A stretch of 64,000 nt of DNA from Ulota crispa (lineage: Eukaryota > Streptophyta > Bryopsida > Orthotrichales > Orthotrichaceae): assembly GCA_963920765.1 (NCBI GenBank), contig OY987244.1, positions 15,936,501-16,000,500 of the forward strand, written 5' to 3'. Under the pieces are notes generated by a model. It saw nothing but the letters and a program-made list of their open reading frames with translations, ran no database searches and was not told the DNA's origin. Made by a program: the position numbers and the translations under genes. Positions 11,542 through 22,983 of this stretch are shown one piece after another. The first letter of the stretch is position 1; every line of letters begins with the position of its first letter.

Positions 11542-13222
11542 ATGTCAACGACGTGGAGGAAGTGTCGACGCACAACAGCAGAGCAAGCATCGCCCAGTGG
11601 TGCGAGGAAATCTAGCATTCAGGATATATTTGAGCCAACATCGTCGTCTTCATCCGATTCTCCATCCCCGCCACGCAATCGTCGTCCGGGGTTCAGGAGA
11701 ATGGTGAAGAAAATAGTGCACCACCACCCGCGGAGCAGTAGCATTGTGCCTGATCATGTGGACCCGGAGTGCATGGCCAAAGAGTTCGTGGGAGTGAGGT
11801 ATCGAGTGGAAATCAACAAGTACGTGACGGAGATTCGGCCCACCAGGAGCAACAAGAAGATCTGGCTGGGCACGTACGACACCGCGGAAGAGGCTGCACG
11901 TGCGTTTGATATTGGCAACTTATGTTGTAAGAAAAACCTCCCTTTAAACTTCCCCGACTCGCCTCGTATGCTGCGTAAAATCTCCTCACGGTTGTCTCCG
12001 GATGAAGCTCGCAACGCCATCGCCAAGCTGGCCAAGGAAGTCGCACGCGTGGTCGTTAGTAATGTGCGATCCCCGGAGACGGCGAAACGGAAGGAGGTGG
12101 ATCGTGCTGCGGCGAAGAAAGCTCACCAACTGGTCCAGCAAGAATCTCTTGAATCCGACCAGCTGCAAGAACTACGAGAGGTACATCAGGTATACTGAAT
12201 ATTGCATTTAGGTTGCCTTGACAATTAAGTTGCCTTACCTTGGAAAAGTATGTCGTGACTCATCACTTGACCACTTGTAGGTGCATATAATTCTATATAA
12301 ATTGGATTCCACAAATTTGGATTTCACATGGTCTATGACTTGGAAGGAAGCCGCTAACTTTATTTGCTGTTGTGGAGCTTAGTTATTGTTGCCAGACCTT
12401 TAGAAAGTTATTTAGGGAATTGATATGTGTACCACACCCTTTCAATTACTGTATCACACCGCAAAGTAAATTTTAGATTTCTACCACCATAGAGCTGAAT
12501 TTGAGAATTTGGAATTCAGATTTGAACTTAGAGACCATGATTTTGTTTAGAACTACAAAAAAAAGTTACAATTCAACACCCAATGAAAAAGCTAATCTTT
12601 TTTTACAAATAAAAGTAAAAGTAACACTTTTCTCCCTAGTTAAACTTTTTCATTGGGTGTTGTTGAATTGCAACTTTTTTTATGATTCTAGATTAAATCA
12701 TGGTCTCTAAGTCCAAATCTTAATTCCAAATTTTCAAATTCAGTTTTATGATGGTAGAAATCTAAAATTTACTTTGCGGTGTGATACAGTAATTGAAAGG
12801 GTGTGATACACATATCAATTCCCAATTGTTTATTGCAATAATCATTGATGAAGATTACTATAGCAGCAGTAAATATTTATATGGTGTAAAATGTCGAGAA
12901 ATTAGTCTAGGAGCAACTCAAACGCAATATTCAGTGTAACTTATATCAGTGGGATCCAACACTACAGGCGGATTCTCAAACGCAACGTGTTCGAACTGAA
13001 ACCTTTGCGGCCGTCACGTACACCGAAGCAATTCCGGACACGCAACACGTCGTGGAAGAATCGGACTTGGTGGCGACGTCCATGGCGATGAATGCTGCTG
13101 GTGGCGAAGGAGGCTCCGGAGGCAGCTTTGACGTGACGCTCGTGTTTTTTGACGATGAGCGAGCTCACGTTCCTCTTCACCAGCTCATCAATTTTGGTCC
13201 GGATCAACACAAGTCGTACTAA
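11542..13222 (+). CDS. AP2/ERF-domain transcription factor with a transposon-derived intron
   Basis: AP2/ERF proteins bind DNA and regulate transcription in the nucleus. Exon 1 (11542-12189, 216 codons) and exon 2 (12950-13222, 90 codons plus TAA) join in phase 0 through CAG/GTATAC and TATATCAG/TGG, giving 306 residues. The AP2 domain is at about 82-139: FVGVRYR, then EIRP, KKIWLGTYDTAEEAARAFD, and LNFPDSP. The usual WGKW segment of the first strand is replaced by VEINKYV, so DNA contacts may differ; the C-terminal half is canonical. The N terminus is Ser/Pro-rich, then basic and His-rich (MVKKIVHHHP). The tail has a Gly/Ser linker and ends LHQLINFGPDQHKSY. Read without splicing, the frame would stop at 12196-12198 inside the element. 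Subfamily not determined. See the element entries at 12190 and 13222. Confidence 0.88.
12190..12939. mobile_element. Family A element forming the ERF intron
   Basis: Left end GTATACTGAATATTGCATTT; right end CAATATTCAGTGTAA. Both match family A ends (consensus CTACACTGAATATTGCATTT). The intron is 12190-12949: its GT is the element's first two bases, and its AG lies in 8 bp (TATATCAG, 12942-12949) that repeat 7 of 8 bases of the exon end before the element (TACATCAG, 12182-12189), as a target duplication would. It carries a nested foldback at 12415-12823. Confidence 0.85.
12415..12823. mobile_element. Foldback element nested in the family A copy
   Basis: About 180 bp inverted arms, from GGGAATTGATATGTGTACCA on the left to the complement on the right, around a short loop. 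Related family A copies (30540, 14600) lack it, so it inserted after. Target duplication unclear. Confidence 0.8.
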
Positions 13223-13938
13223 GGTAGGTAGCTCGAAAAGCAACACCTCAAGGGGGTGATATGCCTTTCCATGGGCGTTTGGAGACAAGAAGATTTCTGT
13301 CTAATTTTTAGACAAACAGAAATGGATGTCAAATGTAACACAATTTTTTTCATATTTTTTTGGAGTGTTATTATTTTATTGATGGATATTTGAAGTTTTT
13401 TATAGAAGGCACCTATTTGTGATAAGGTAGGAGCATCCATAAATGTCAATTTAAGGGTTTTGAACATGATGAGTATTAATAAACAACTAGCAAATTATAG
13501 GATCCTATTAGGAACAAAAAAATAATTAGTTTGCACTTTTGAATGTATTATTTGGATATTGTGAGAATAAGTTGTGCATTTTTAAAGAGCAAACTGCCAT
13601 TGCACCCATAACCAACACTAAGGTTTCATGTTCGCATGTTGTACATCCTTGTAATTACATCTATTCATTTCCATAGATTTTCCAAGATTTCAAAAGTGAC
13701 AATTATGGGGACACTAATGCTTATGGGTGTTCCTACCTTACTAGGTCTTTTGTAGACTGTTCCCTTGCAACTTGTAAAGAGATGGGGTGAAATCAATGAG
13801 TATGATTGGCTCTTGTAGTAGAATACATTTTTTCTTTTATGACTAAAGAGGGTCCATTCAAGAACCTCCTCATATCCATTTCTGAGCTACCTATGAGATG
13901 CTTTTCACGTGAGGGGACGCAATTTGAGCTACCTACCT
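13222..13938. mobile_element. Family E element inserted at the ERF stop codon
   Basis: Perfect 13 bp inverted ends AGGTAGGTAGCTC, flanked by TA (13220-13221 and 13939-13940). The left TA plus the element's first A is the TAA stop codon of the ERF gene. It contains a nested family C element; without it the body is about 400 bp and matches copies at 47749 and 53281 (inverted). Confidence 0.88.
13425..13738. mobile_element. Family C element nested in family E
   Basis: Ends AGGTAGGAGCATCCATAA and the complement of AGGTAGGAACACCCATAAG, with TA on both sides. A second copy is at 57979-58290. It splits a stretch that is continuous in the family E copies at 47749 and 53281. Confidence 0.87.
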
Positions 13939-14088
13939 TAATGGCAACTGGCCACCATGCTTGAATCATTTGTGTCTTTCTTTTTGCTTGGAAGGAAATT
14001 GCCGTTGCTCTCCATTTTCCCTTTATTTATGCCACTCATAATCACTTTCTTTCATTCTTTTGCTTCCAATGTTGAAATGGCAAGATTA

Positions 14089-14722
14089 CTACATTGAATA
14101 TTACATTTAGGTTTCCTTAACAATTAAGTTGTGTTACCCTCAAAAATTACAAAATGACTTATCACTTGGTCACTTGGAGATGCATGCAACTCTCTAAATA
14201 CTTGGAATTCACATAGTTTACAACTTAAATGTTGCTAAGGTAGTTTGCTCATAAACTGTCTAGGCATTAAAACCACCCACCTTCTCAAATTTACACTTAT
14301 TGTACATGCTTTTTTTCCTAGGTTTTCAAAATGTACAAGGAGTGTACATTTGAAGAGATGGGCGGTTTTAGAGACCTGTGACCTTTCCACTTCAAAATTT
14401 CATAACTAATTCCACAAAGCTCCAAAAAATATGAAATAACTTGGGTTAGATGTTAATTCTTCTTGTCTTTCACGGAAAATTTGCTGAAAAATAGTTCAAG
14501 AAGTTTCACCTCCTCAAAATTCAATTTCAGCCCTTAGATGGATGGTTTATGAGCACACTACTTTAGTTTTGTTTCTCTACAACTTTGTTGTTGTTGCAAG
14601 GCCCTTAAGATTTGTTCATTGCAGTAATTATTAATGAGATTAATGAGATTACTGTAGCAGCAATAAATATTTATGTAGTGTAAAATGTTGAGAAATTAAT
14701 GTGGGACAACCTAAGCGCAATA
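14089..14722. mobile_element. Family A element interrupted by family B
   Basis: Left end CTACATTGAATATTACATTT; right side ends near CAACCTAAGCGCAATA, with the outermost bases lost. The body matches the copy at 30375-30667 once 14238-14563 is removed. Confidence 0.75.
14238..14563. mobile_element. Family B element nested in family A
   Basis: Ends AGGTAGTTTGCTCATAAA and its inverted partner (AGTAGTGTGCTCATAAA on the other strand); TA at 14236-14237 and 14564-14565. Closest relative is the copy at 16608. Confidence 0.85.
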
Positions 14723-15972
14723 GGGGCGACAGTGGCAAAAGTGCTAGCTACTCCAAGCCCCCAACCTTTTCTTAAGTTTTCAATCCGAGGAAAATGAGTT
14801 GGAAAGCTCTAAGACGAATTTTTGACGTCAAGAATCAATATGTTTTCAAGTGGGTGACAGCTACCTGCATCAATTTGCTAGTGAGTTTTGAGTAGTTAAG
14901 GAGGCAAATCCATTTGCGCTTGATTATTTACCATTTGTGCTTGATTAGTGACCACTTGTGCTTGATTTGAATTTAGGAACAATTCGATTCACCGTTATTT
15001 AGCCTTTTTTACTCTTTTTTTTCCCACCTAGTGAGAACATTCTTATCAATATCAATTAGAAATTGTAATAGAGCTTTGTGGAGCAAGCAATCATAGAGCA
15101 CCCCACCATTTGAGCAAATGATGGTAATTCTTCTAATAGCAAGGATACTTTTGTACAACCTCATTTTCCAGTTGTTTTTTTTGTGTGTTTTGTGCATATT
15201 TTGTTTGGTTTGAGGTTTTTCTATTAGTGTATGGAGCAATAGAGATTTGTGTAGAATTCATAATAAGTTCTAATAGTGAAATGGCACCTTTTGAGAGCTA
15301 GCATAAGAGTTCTTTCAAACAATCTTGTCAAACCATATCAAAAACATGTGACAAGTTCCTCTTCACAAAGGTGTTTGAGAAGGGTTTTCTAAAACATTAT
15401 GGTCTCCCATTGACATTCATTTGAAAGTGGTTGTATAGTCATGACAACAATTGTAAGTAATTGATCACTTTTAATTTAGCATGATCTTGTGAGTTACATC
15501 ACTTTTTGCAAAATAATTGAAACATTGATTTCTTGAAGTAGTTACAAATGTAGTTTCAACCACTTTTTTGCTCTAAGGAAGAATAATTCAACAACAAACA
15601 TGAATTCAAAAGAACCCCTACTAAATGCTTATGATAAATAAATACTCATTAGCATCCATATAATAATTACAAAAGACTTGTTATGAGCCTAAGAAAACAA
15701 ACATAAGAACGCACACAAACACATGAAGCTTCTTTACATTCATCTACAATTCCAAACTCAAATATCTTTGTTCTTGGAGCATTTCCAGTGAAAGTGAGAG
15801 AATACACAACATGGAATACAATCAAAATTCCAAAAAACACTCTTCAATGCAACCATTGTTGGTCCCTTTGTAGTTCATGTCCAACCACTCTTTCCCACAT
15901 ATGGCAATTTGACAAGATATGTAGAGTCCACAAAATGGCTCATAAGAGGAAGATGCACAATTTTAATACCTT
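14723..15972. other. Intergenic, no gene seen
   Basis: AT-rich with no recognisable protein frame, RNA gene or repeat shared with the rest of the window. The frames at 15009-15239 and 15788-16000 have no motifs. Confidence 0.45.
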
Positions 15973-16144
15973 CACTAGAAGAAACCCATGTTTTTCTTGA
16001 TGGATTTTTTTGGACCTCCACTTTTTATATGTTATAATTGATGTTAAAACTAATATATTAATGTTATGTTAGATATCATTATTAACACAAAAAAGGTGGA
16101 CGTCCAAAAAATTCCATCAAGAAAAACACAAGTTTCTTCTAGTG
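15973..16144. mobile_element. CACTA-like miniature element
   Basis: 172 bp with about 54 bp near-perfect inverted ends starting CACTAGAAGAAAC. Flanked by a 3 bp direct repeat CTT (15970-15972, 16145-16147). CACTA ends plus a 3 bp duplication are the hallmark of that superfamily. Confidence 0.85.
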
Positions 16145-16147
16145 CTT

Positions 16148-16605
16148 CTCAAGTTTATTTTATGTGTGCAAGTAAATTGGAACTTCCTTTTTGTAATTTT
16201 ATTTCTCTTTGAATTTTTTTTTTATCTCTCCTTTTTGTAATCTTAAAGTTTGGACTAAATTAGAAGCAAATCAAAATAACTTTCCAAATAGTTACAATGA
16301 TTGGGCCCTCCCACAACATATTTTATTGAAGTTTATGTATCGTGACTCCATACAAGTTTGGAACAAGGATGCTCTTATGGCATCATCAACCCAAACATAA
16401 GATCAAGGCTAGTGATCAAGCTATTCTTACATTGGTTCCTATGCAACTAATTCAAGTGCCAATTGTAAGTTAATTCTGCCCACACTTGACACAATTTTAT
16501 GCTCTTCTAAAGAAAAAGTCTTCTCTTGTGCAAGAATCTCATTTGTGGAAGCCATTGTGGTGTTTGATCCTTTGCTATAGACCCACTATAGAAGTTCAAG
16601 GGCAC
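16148..16605. other. Intergenic, no gene seen
   Basis: The 63-codon frame at 16209-16400 has no recognisable motif. No repeat relationship noticed. Confidence 0.4.
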
Positions 16606-16607
16606 TA

Positions 16608-16933
16608 AGGTAGTCTGCTCATAAATTGTCCAAGCATTAAAACCGCCCAGCTTCTCAAATGTACCCTTATTGTACATGCTTTTTTTCATAAGTTTTCAAT
16701 ATGTATAAATAGTGTACATTTGAGAAAGTGGGCAGTTTTAGAGACCTATGGTCTTTCCACTTCAAAATTTCATAACTAATTCCACGAAGCTCCAAAAAAC
16801 ATGAAATAACTTGGGTTAGATGTCAATTCTTCTTGACTTTCAAGGAAAATTTGCTGAAAAATAGTTCAAGAAGTTTCACATCCGCAAAATTCAGTTTCAG
16901 CCCTTGGATGGACGATTTATGAGCACACTACCT
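16608..16933. mobile_element. Family B element
   Basis: Ends AGGTAGTCTGCTCATAAA and the complement of AGGTAGTGTGCTCATAAA, TA on both sides (16606-16607, 16934-16935). Near-identical in layout to the copy at 14238. Confidence 0.87.
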
Positions 16934-17170
16934 TAGGAAACAAGCAAGTTTGTGATGCTAAAATATTGCATTGATGGGACTTTGTCTTGGTTTTACATTC
17001 CCGTGGTACAACTGGAGCCCTAAAAATACCTACAACTCCCAAAAAATTGATATTCACAAGAAAAAGTGCCATTAAAGTTCCTATTTTACAATGATGATGC
17101 TTTAAATTGCTTACATAGTATTTATTCTCACTATGAAGAATGCTTAAAGACACACCTTCAATGTACTTAA

Positions 17171-17406
17171 CTCCTAACAGACCAATTATCCCCTCCAAGG
17201 ACAAATAGGATTTTGGGCATGTACTTACAACTAAACTATTTTGTATGATTTTTTGAAACTTTTATAAAAGATGGGGAATTCAAAGATCTATGTGGGCATC
17301 TAAATTTTTCTTCATTTTGACATTTATTGAAGAAGTTAAAAATGAATTTATGGAAAAAAGTTGAGATTGGGTAGCTCAAAAGTTCGCATTAAAAAAAAAT
17401 TAAAAA

Positions 17407-17440
<34 letters not shown>

Positions 17441-17891
17441 GAAATAGGTTCTTTAGACTTATGTATAGGTGGGGAGTATTGAATCGTTCAATTTTCATTG
17501 ATGAGATGAAAGTTATGAGAAATTTTTGTTTGCGGGTAGGTTTGGTTTCTCTCAAAATCACACCTACCTGCAAATAAAAACTTCTCATAACTTTCATCTC
17601 ATCAATGAAAATTGAATGATTCAAAGCTCCCCACCTATACATAAGTCTAAAGAACCTATTTCATATTTTTACTTTTTTTAATGCAATTTTTAAAGAACTT
17701 TTTGAGCTACCCAATCTCAACCTTTTTCCATAAATTCATTTTTAACTTCTTCAATAAATGTCAAAATGAAGAAAAATTTAGATGCCCACATGATCTTTGA
17801 ATTCCCCATCTTCTATAAAAATTTCAAAAAATCATACAAAGTAATTTAGTTGTAAGTACATGCCCAAAATCCTATTTGTCCTCCGAGGAGA
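17171..17891. mobile_element. Family I foldback element, about 700 bp palindrome
   Basis: TTAA at 17167-17170, then CTCCTAACAGACCAA. From GACAAATAGGATTTTGGGCA (from 17199) the sequence runs to a centre near 17540 and then repeats as its complement to about 17880, arms about 340 bp. The right terminal bases and right TTAA are lost. A degraded relative is at 55775-56342. Confidence 0.85.
17410..17439. repeat. (AT)n microsatellite
   Basis: AT repeat in the left arm only; the matching position in the right arm has ATATTT. It expanded after the palindrome formed. Confidence 0.95.
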
Positions 17892-19350
17892 CAGTTGAGA
17901 TTTGGCTCACAAAATCTAATCTTCTATCAAACAATAAAATACAATGTGTGAGCATTGTTACTTGGAGGGCATTTGAATTTTTATTGTTTACACATAAGAA
18001 AATTTGGGTTTGGGCAACATATCCCATCAAAGGACTTGATTCACCAAAAGCTCTTCAAATCAAATCCAAGAAATGAATCTATGGCTAGAATCACAACAGA
18101 GTACAACAATTGCAAGCAATTGTATTGCTCCTTTGGCTAAAATTTCGTCTTTTGAGAGTGACTGAAAAGCTTCATTTTTTGGAAATTAGCTAAACTGTGA
18201 TGGGGTGTATCTAAATTAACTAAAGTCCAAACCCAAATTTTCTAATGTTTTCATATTGAAAATTTTCCAATGCCCTTCAAACAACAATATATTCATTTTA
18301 TTTTTTACTTCTTATTGCAAGATTAGATTTCGGGCCTTGTTACACTAGTGTCCATTGTCCAAGGGCCATGACCAAAGCATCTAAAGCATTGTGATTAGAG
18401 GAAAAAAAGAGGATAATCCAAGTTATACAAGCCTCACAATTGAAGAGTGAGCAAGGTTCAAAATGGACAATAAAATGACCTGAAATCCTACTTATCTTAA
18501 AATGAATAAGGTTTTAAAATGAATAAGGTTTCATGGTCACATAGATTTTGTAGCAAGACAACCTCAAGAGGTTTTCTCTTGGATTTTTCAAGTGAGCAAA
18601 CCTTCCTAAAAATGCTAATTGGTTTATTCTGGCCCTTTAATGTTATTTATTATTAGCAATGTTATTTTATTATTAATCTATTCCCATAAACACAATTATT
18701 GGAATGTTGTTTATTTGCTACAAAAAGTGAATTTTTGTTTCAATATTTGCAATTTTATTGCAAAATCTTGTATTTAATGAGATGTTAATTATAACAACTT
18801 TTTTTCCAAAACTATATTTTATTGCAATTGATTCCATTGTAAAAACACATTAAGGCAATGGCATGATTGTTTTCAAAGTACTTTTACTTTGTACTATTAA
18901 CAAGTTATAAAACTAATTTTTCAATCTTCTTGGTTGCAAGATTCTTCCTCTTTTTTTGGCATCCGAATTTCTGAGATTTATTATGAAGAAAAGAGCAAGG
19001 GGAAGAGGAAAGAATAAGAAAGAAAGATAAATAATAAAGTCTTTAGAATAGTGATCAAACATATCCTCCTTGGCCCTTGAGGAATTCATCCAAGTGCATT
19101 GCACATTATTGAAAGTGATTAATGGATGAAAACATTGGCTATTAATCACCAACTGTTGCCAAAGAAACGTAGCCGAGAACCGCAACCAAGAAAAATACAT
19201 GGACAAGCCTCGGGATAAGCTCTTGGTCACTAGTGTGAAGAGGCCCTTTGTATGCAAGGCCTAAGTCCATTAAGGATGTCTTGAGATGTTGACTGCATTG
19301 AAATAATTGTAAATTATAAGCATGGCAATGTCTTGTATATTGGACCTTAA
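17892..19350. other. Intergenic, one weak inverted repeat
   Basis: Segments at about 17942-18022 and 18218-18296 are inverted relatives (AGAAAATTTGGGTTTGG and its partner), perhaps an old foldback element. A 114-codon minus frame at 18913-19257 has no recognisable domain. Confidence 0.4.
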
Positions 19351-19992
19351 CCCCTCAAGGCACAAGGGGCTCAAACTGCGTCCCTCTAAGTTTTATTTAG
19401 GGATGTCCAAAGTTTTTTTAATATTTTTTTAAGTGGTTATTGTTTTGTTAAATTTTTTGTTGAATTCTAGTTTCACCATCAAGAGTTTGATCTTGAAAAT
19501 GAATTAACACGATTTGTCTATTCAAGATTTTGTGCAAGGGTGTCCATTGCAAATCTTCAATTTCTAATGTTGAAGGCTCTTAGAAATGAGCCTCAAGTAC
19601 ACTAGAACTTGTATAAAAATTCATATTAAAAATTCATTTAAAAAATTTGTAGAAAAGATTATGAGAAGCCGTAAATTGATTGGAGTTATGCATGTTATAC
19701 TTTACATAATCATATTTTTTTGGTACCCTCAATTTTAGGTTTGAGATGCAAAAAGAGGATTGAAAGACTTCAAATTACTTTCACAATTTTAACACCCTCA
19801 TGATCAAACATTATAATCTTTCAATCAATAAGTGATATGGTTGTGATTTCCCTATGCAATCCATAACATGTCTACCTTGAATTTGTATGGTTACATTTCA
19901 AAAAAAATTGATAAGATTGATCAAAATGCCAGCATTTTATTCACTTTCAAGCAAATTTTGATATACTCCAAAATTCCAAGGGCATTGAGGGG
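19351..19992. mobile_element. Family K element (TTAA-flanked)
   Basis: Ends CCCCTCAAGGCACAAGG and the complement of CCCCTCAATGCCCTTGG, with TTAA on both sides (19347-19350, 19993-19996). No transposase frame. Confidence 0.82.
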
Positions 19993-19996
19993 TTAA

Positions 19997-20717
19997 TAAT
20001 ATAAGTCAAGTTTTACTAGCAACTATTTGTACAAAATTATTTGCAATTGATCATGTAACAAAGGTGAGCAAACTAAAAACAATGTAAAGTCATCATGTAC
20101 TATTTTGCACATGTTGGATGCCTTGGAGCATATCCATCTGACCTCAAAAGTTTCATCTTTAGGACACAAAGTGTCTCTTGTTTCTAATGTTGACCACTTG
20201 GTTTCTTCCACTTGTCCAATAAAGAGCAACATTACAATACAACAGGCTAGTTTCTAGCGTCTCACACTCCTAATGCTAGCTTTTCATTGGTTAGTCCTTT
20301 AAAATTTACCTGAAGCCCTTAACATTATGAGTTAAGGTCAAAATATCAAAATACATTTTAATATTTTTAAGACTAGATTTAACTAAACTGTAACTCTAAA
20401 ATTTGAGTCCTCCAAAAAGGTTAAGCCATTTCTTGACCTTGGGGCCACTACCCAATATTATTAAAATATAATTTTTTGAATGAAAACAATTCTTTTGAAA
20501 CAGTCAATATTGCAAGATGAAATAAAGATCTCAAATGCCTCTACTTGTTTTCTTTTTGTATCCTTTTTTCTTAAAGTTTTCAAAATTTGTACTAGTAACC
20601 TCAATTTTTTTGACCTTGAAGCCTTTACACTTAAAAGAATTGGCCACGTGTTATGTTTATATTGTACTAGGTGCTTGGGGATGTTCTTGAGGCCAATTGG
20701 GCTAATATTTTGTTCAA
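19997..20717. other. Intergenic, no gene seen
   Basis: AT-rich; frames at 20023-20232 and 20461-20748 carry no motif. Confidence 0.4.
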
Positions 20718-21632
20718 CCCCTAAAGGACCAAGCAGTGTTTTCACCAAAAACTCTTCAAAACTGCCATTTTTAGAGCATCAACCAAATTTGAAAACAAAA
20801 GCATTTTTATGCATATGTGACCATAGGATCTTGTAAAAGAATAGATTTAGAAGACATGGAAAAAATTTCAGAGTTTTTCATTTTGTGGATTGGAAGTTAG
20901 AATGGTTTGAATATTCAAAAATTTCTTGTAGAAAACCGGGCAGCTACCCTTCAAAAGGTGAAATTCCTAAGGAAAAAACATCATGTGGGTGGTGCTTCTC
21001 TAGATTCCTTATTCCACCTAAGTAAAGTACATGTCAAAAAAGTTTCAAACCATTTGGAGTTGTATAACATATGGAAAAAAACTGGTAAGTAAAAAAAAGT
21101 AGAGAATGATTCAAAATACTAAATTGTTAAGAATTTAATTATGGAAATGAAAAATGCCAATCCCAATGGTCATAATGTTGTCATAAAAAGTATTTATCCT
21201 TTGGTTTTGTTCTTTTTCCAAAATGTTGAAAATTGAGTAAAGTAAAGAACTTCAAAGTTTATTTTGGAGTAGAGGATCCATAACTGCTTGTAAACAAAAA
21301 ATCCTCATAACTTTCATGTTGTTGATCCAAACGGAATTATTTAAAGCTTCCTACATTCACATGAATCTCCTAAACGCATCTAAAATTTTTATTTTTGAAA
21401 AAAATAAATTTTAGAAATCTGCCTAGGCTGCCCGCCAAACATAAAAAGCAACATACTAGGCCATAACTTTTTACTCATAATTCCAAATGTCATGAAATTT
21501 AGTGCATATGAAAGATAAACCTCATCCCCACGTTCGATTAAAATTTCAGCCTAAAATATGAAAAGCTCCAATCACAGGTACCTGCCCAAAATTGCTATGT
21601 TTCTATATAAAAAAGGTCTGATCCTTTAGGAG
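20718..21632. mobile_element. Family F element, copy 1
   Basis: Left end CCCCTAAAGGACCAAG after TCAA (one change from TTAA); right end CCTTTAGGAG followed by TTAA. The body matches copies at 32797 and 42701 over its whole length. Contains a 61-codon open frame (20907-21092), without an ATG, that is open in all three copies. Confidence 0.85.
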
Positions 21633-21664
21633 TTAAAATGGCCCCAAGTCTTCGTGCCCTTGAC

Positions 21665-21950
21665 CACTATTTGGGGAGAAAGTTTAGTTTCACTAACTAA
21701 AATCAAGCATTTTTCATTTTTAATTGGTTTTTTACAAGTATGCACTATGCACTAGTTATTTTTTACACATTACCCTATATTTAACACATTTTATACTTCA
21801 GTTAAATTTTTTGAAAAATCAGCTATATTTTTATCTAGTAGTTTCAAGTTTTAATTGGATTTTTTACAAATTTCAACCAATTGACAATACACTAAATGTT
21901 GGTTCTTCTTGGACTCTAACCTTGACTTCTTCTATAATGCAACCCTAAGT
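21665..21950. repeat. Family N dispersed repeat, copy 1
   Basis: Starts near TTTCACTAACTAAAATCAAGC and ends near TTGACAATACACTAAATG. Relatives at 22125-22345 and 42115-42330. Borders uncertain. Confidence 0.5.
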
Positions 21951-22124
21951 ACATCAACTTTCAATTAATAACAAAATCTTACTGTTTGCAAAAGCAAATA
22001 GATTCTCCATTGTTGATTATTCAACCAATTAATTACAAAAGAAAAAATATATTATTTTAAGCAATTACAATGCTCAAAGAAATAACAATTAAACAAATCT
22101 ACAAATTAATTGGTCTACCAATTC

Positions 22125-22345
22125 AGGATGAAATTTTACCTTCATTAGCTAAAATCTAACATTTCCCATATTCAACCAATTTTTTTTTTTTTTTGCTAGA
22201 ACTGAATATGTTCCATATTTACATTGTAATATACTATACTCATTTATTTTGTAAAATTTGACCGGTTTTTAGTAGGCAGTTTTCAAATTGAACTGGCTTT
22301 TTTGCAATTTGATCCGGCTGACAATACTCTAAATGCAGGTTTTCC
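22125..22345. repeat. Family N dispersed repeat, copy 2
   Basis: Starts near TTCATTAGCTAAAATCTAAC and ends CTGACAATACTCTAAATGCA. Same order of blocks as copies 1 and 3. Confidence 0.5.
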
Positions 22346-22402
22346 CCACATTTTGAAATTGCTCCTTTTTTTCTCTAAAAGTCCCCCAACCAACCAAGTG
22401 TT

Positions 22403-22657
22403 TTGCAGTGCAGGTACGGATGCCCTTGCATGGCAATTCACAATCCAGTTTCTGATGACACGACGATTCTGGGAAGATTACAACAACGATTCTGCGAAGA
22501 TTACAACGATTCTGAGGAGATTCTGACAAAGAATTTTCGCACATACAACAACAACAGCTCACGGTGCTTGTCAAGGCAGGCGTCTTCTTCCTCCAGCCCT
22601 CACAACAAAGTCAAGCCTCGCTTGTTGCAAATTCCTAACTCTCAGCCATGGCTGTAC
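22403..22657 (+). other. Coding-like scrap, unrecognised
   Basis: A GC-richer island with an open frame containing GRLQQRFCEDYNDSEEIL and a Ser-rich part, ending QPWLY just before a family B element whose TA plus A supplies TAA. It contains short imprecise repeats of GATTCTG-AAGATTACAAC. Could be a gene fragment or chance; no domain recognised. Confidence 0.2.
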
Positions 22658-22659
22658 TA

Positions 22660-22981
22660 AGGTAGGAGGCTCAAGAACTGGGCATCTAAGGGCAAAAACT
22701 GAAATTTGGGGAGGTGAAACTTCTTGAAATATTTTTCAGTCAATTTTTCTTGAAAGACAAGATTGACATCTAAGCCAACTTGTTTCAATATTTTTGGAAC
22801 TTTATGAAATAAGATATGAAATTTTGAAGTGGAAAGATCATAGGGCTCTAAAACTGTGCATCTTCTTAAATGTACACTACTTGTACATTACTAAAAATTT
22901 TGAAAAATAACATGTATGTATGAGATACATTTAAGAAGGTGCACGGTTTTAGTGCGCGCACGGTTTATGAGCCGACTACTT
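22660..22981. mobile_element. Family B element, inverted orientation
   Basis: TA at 22658-22659 and 22982-22983; left end AGGTAGGAGGCTCAAG. Internal order is reversed relative to copies at 10559 and 41764. Confidence 0.85.
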
Positions 22982-22983
22982 TA

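Noticed and set aside
11524-12198. Unspliced 224-codon AP2 frame ending REVHQVY
   Set aside because: The last codons and stop come from the element; a good donor at 12190 and an in-phase second exon give a better model.
12962-13288. 108-codon minus frame over ERF exon 2
   Set aside because: Antisense shadow of the second ERF exon; it also runs into the family E element.
18913-19257. 114-codon minus frame
   Set aside because: No recognisable domain and no exon-like borders; long frames of this size arise by chance here.
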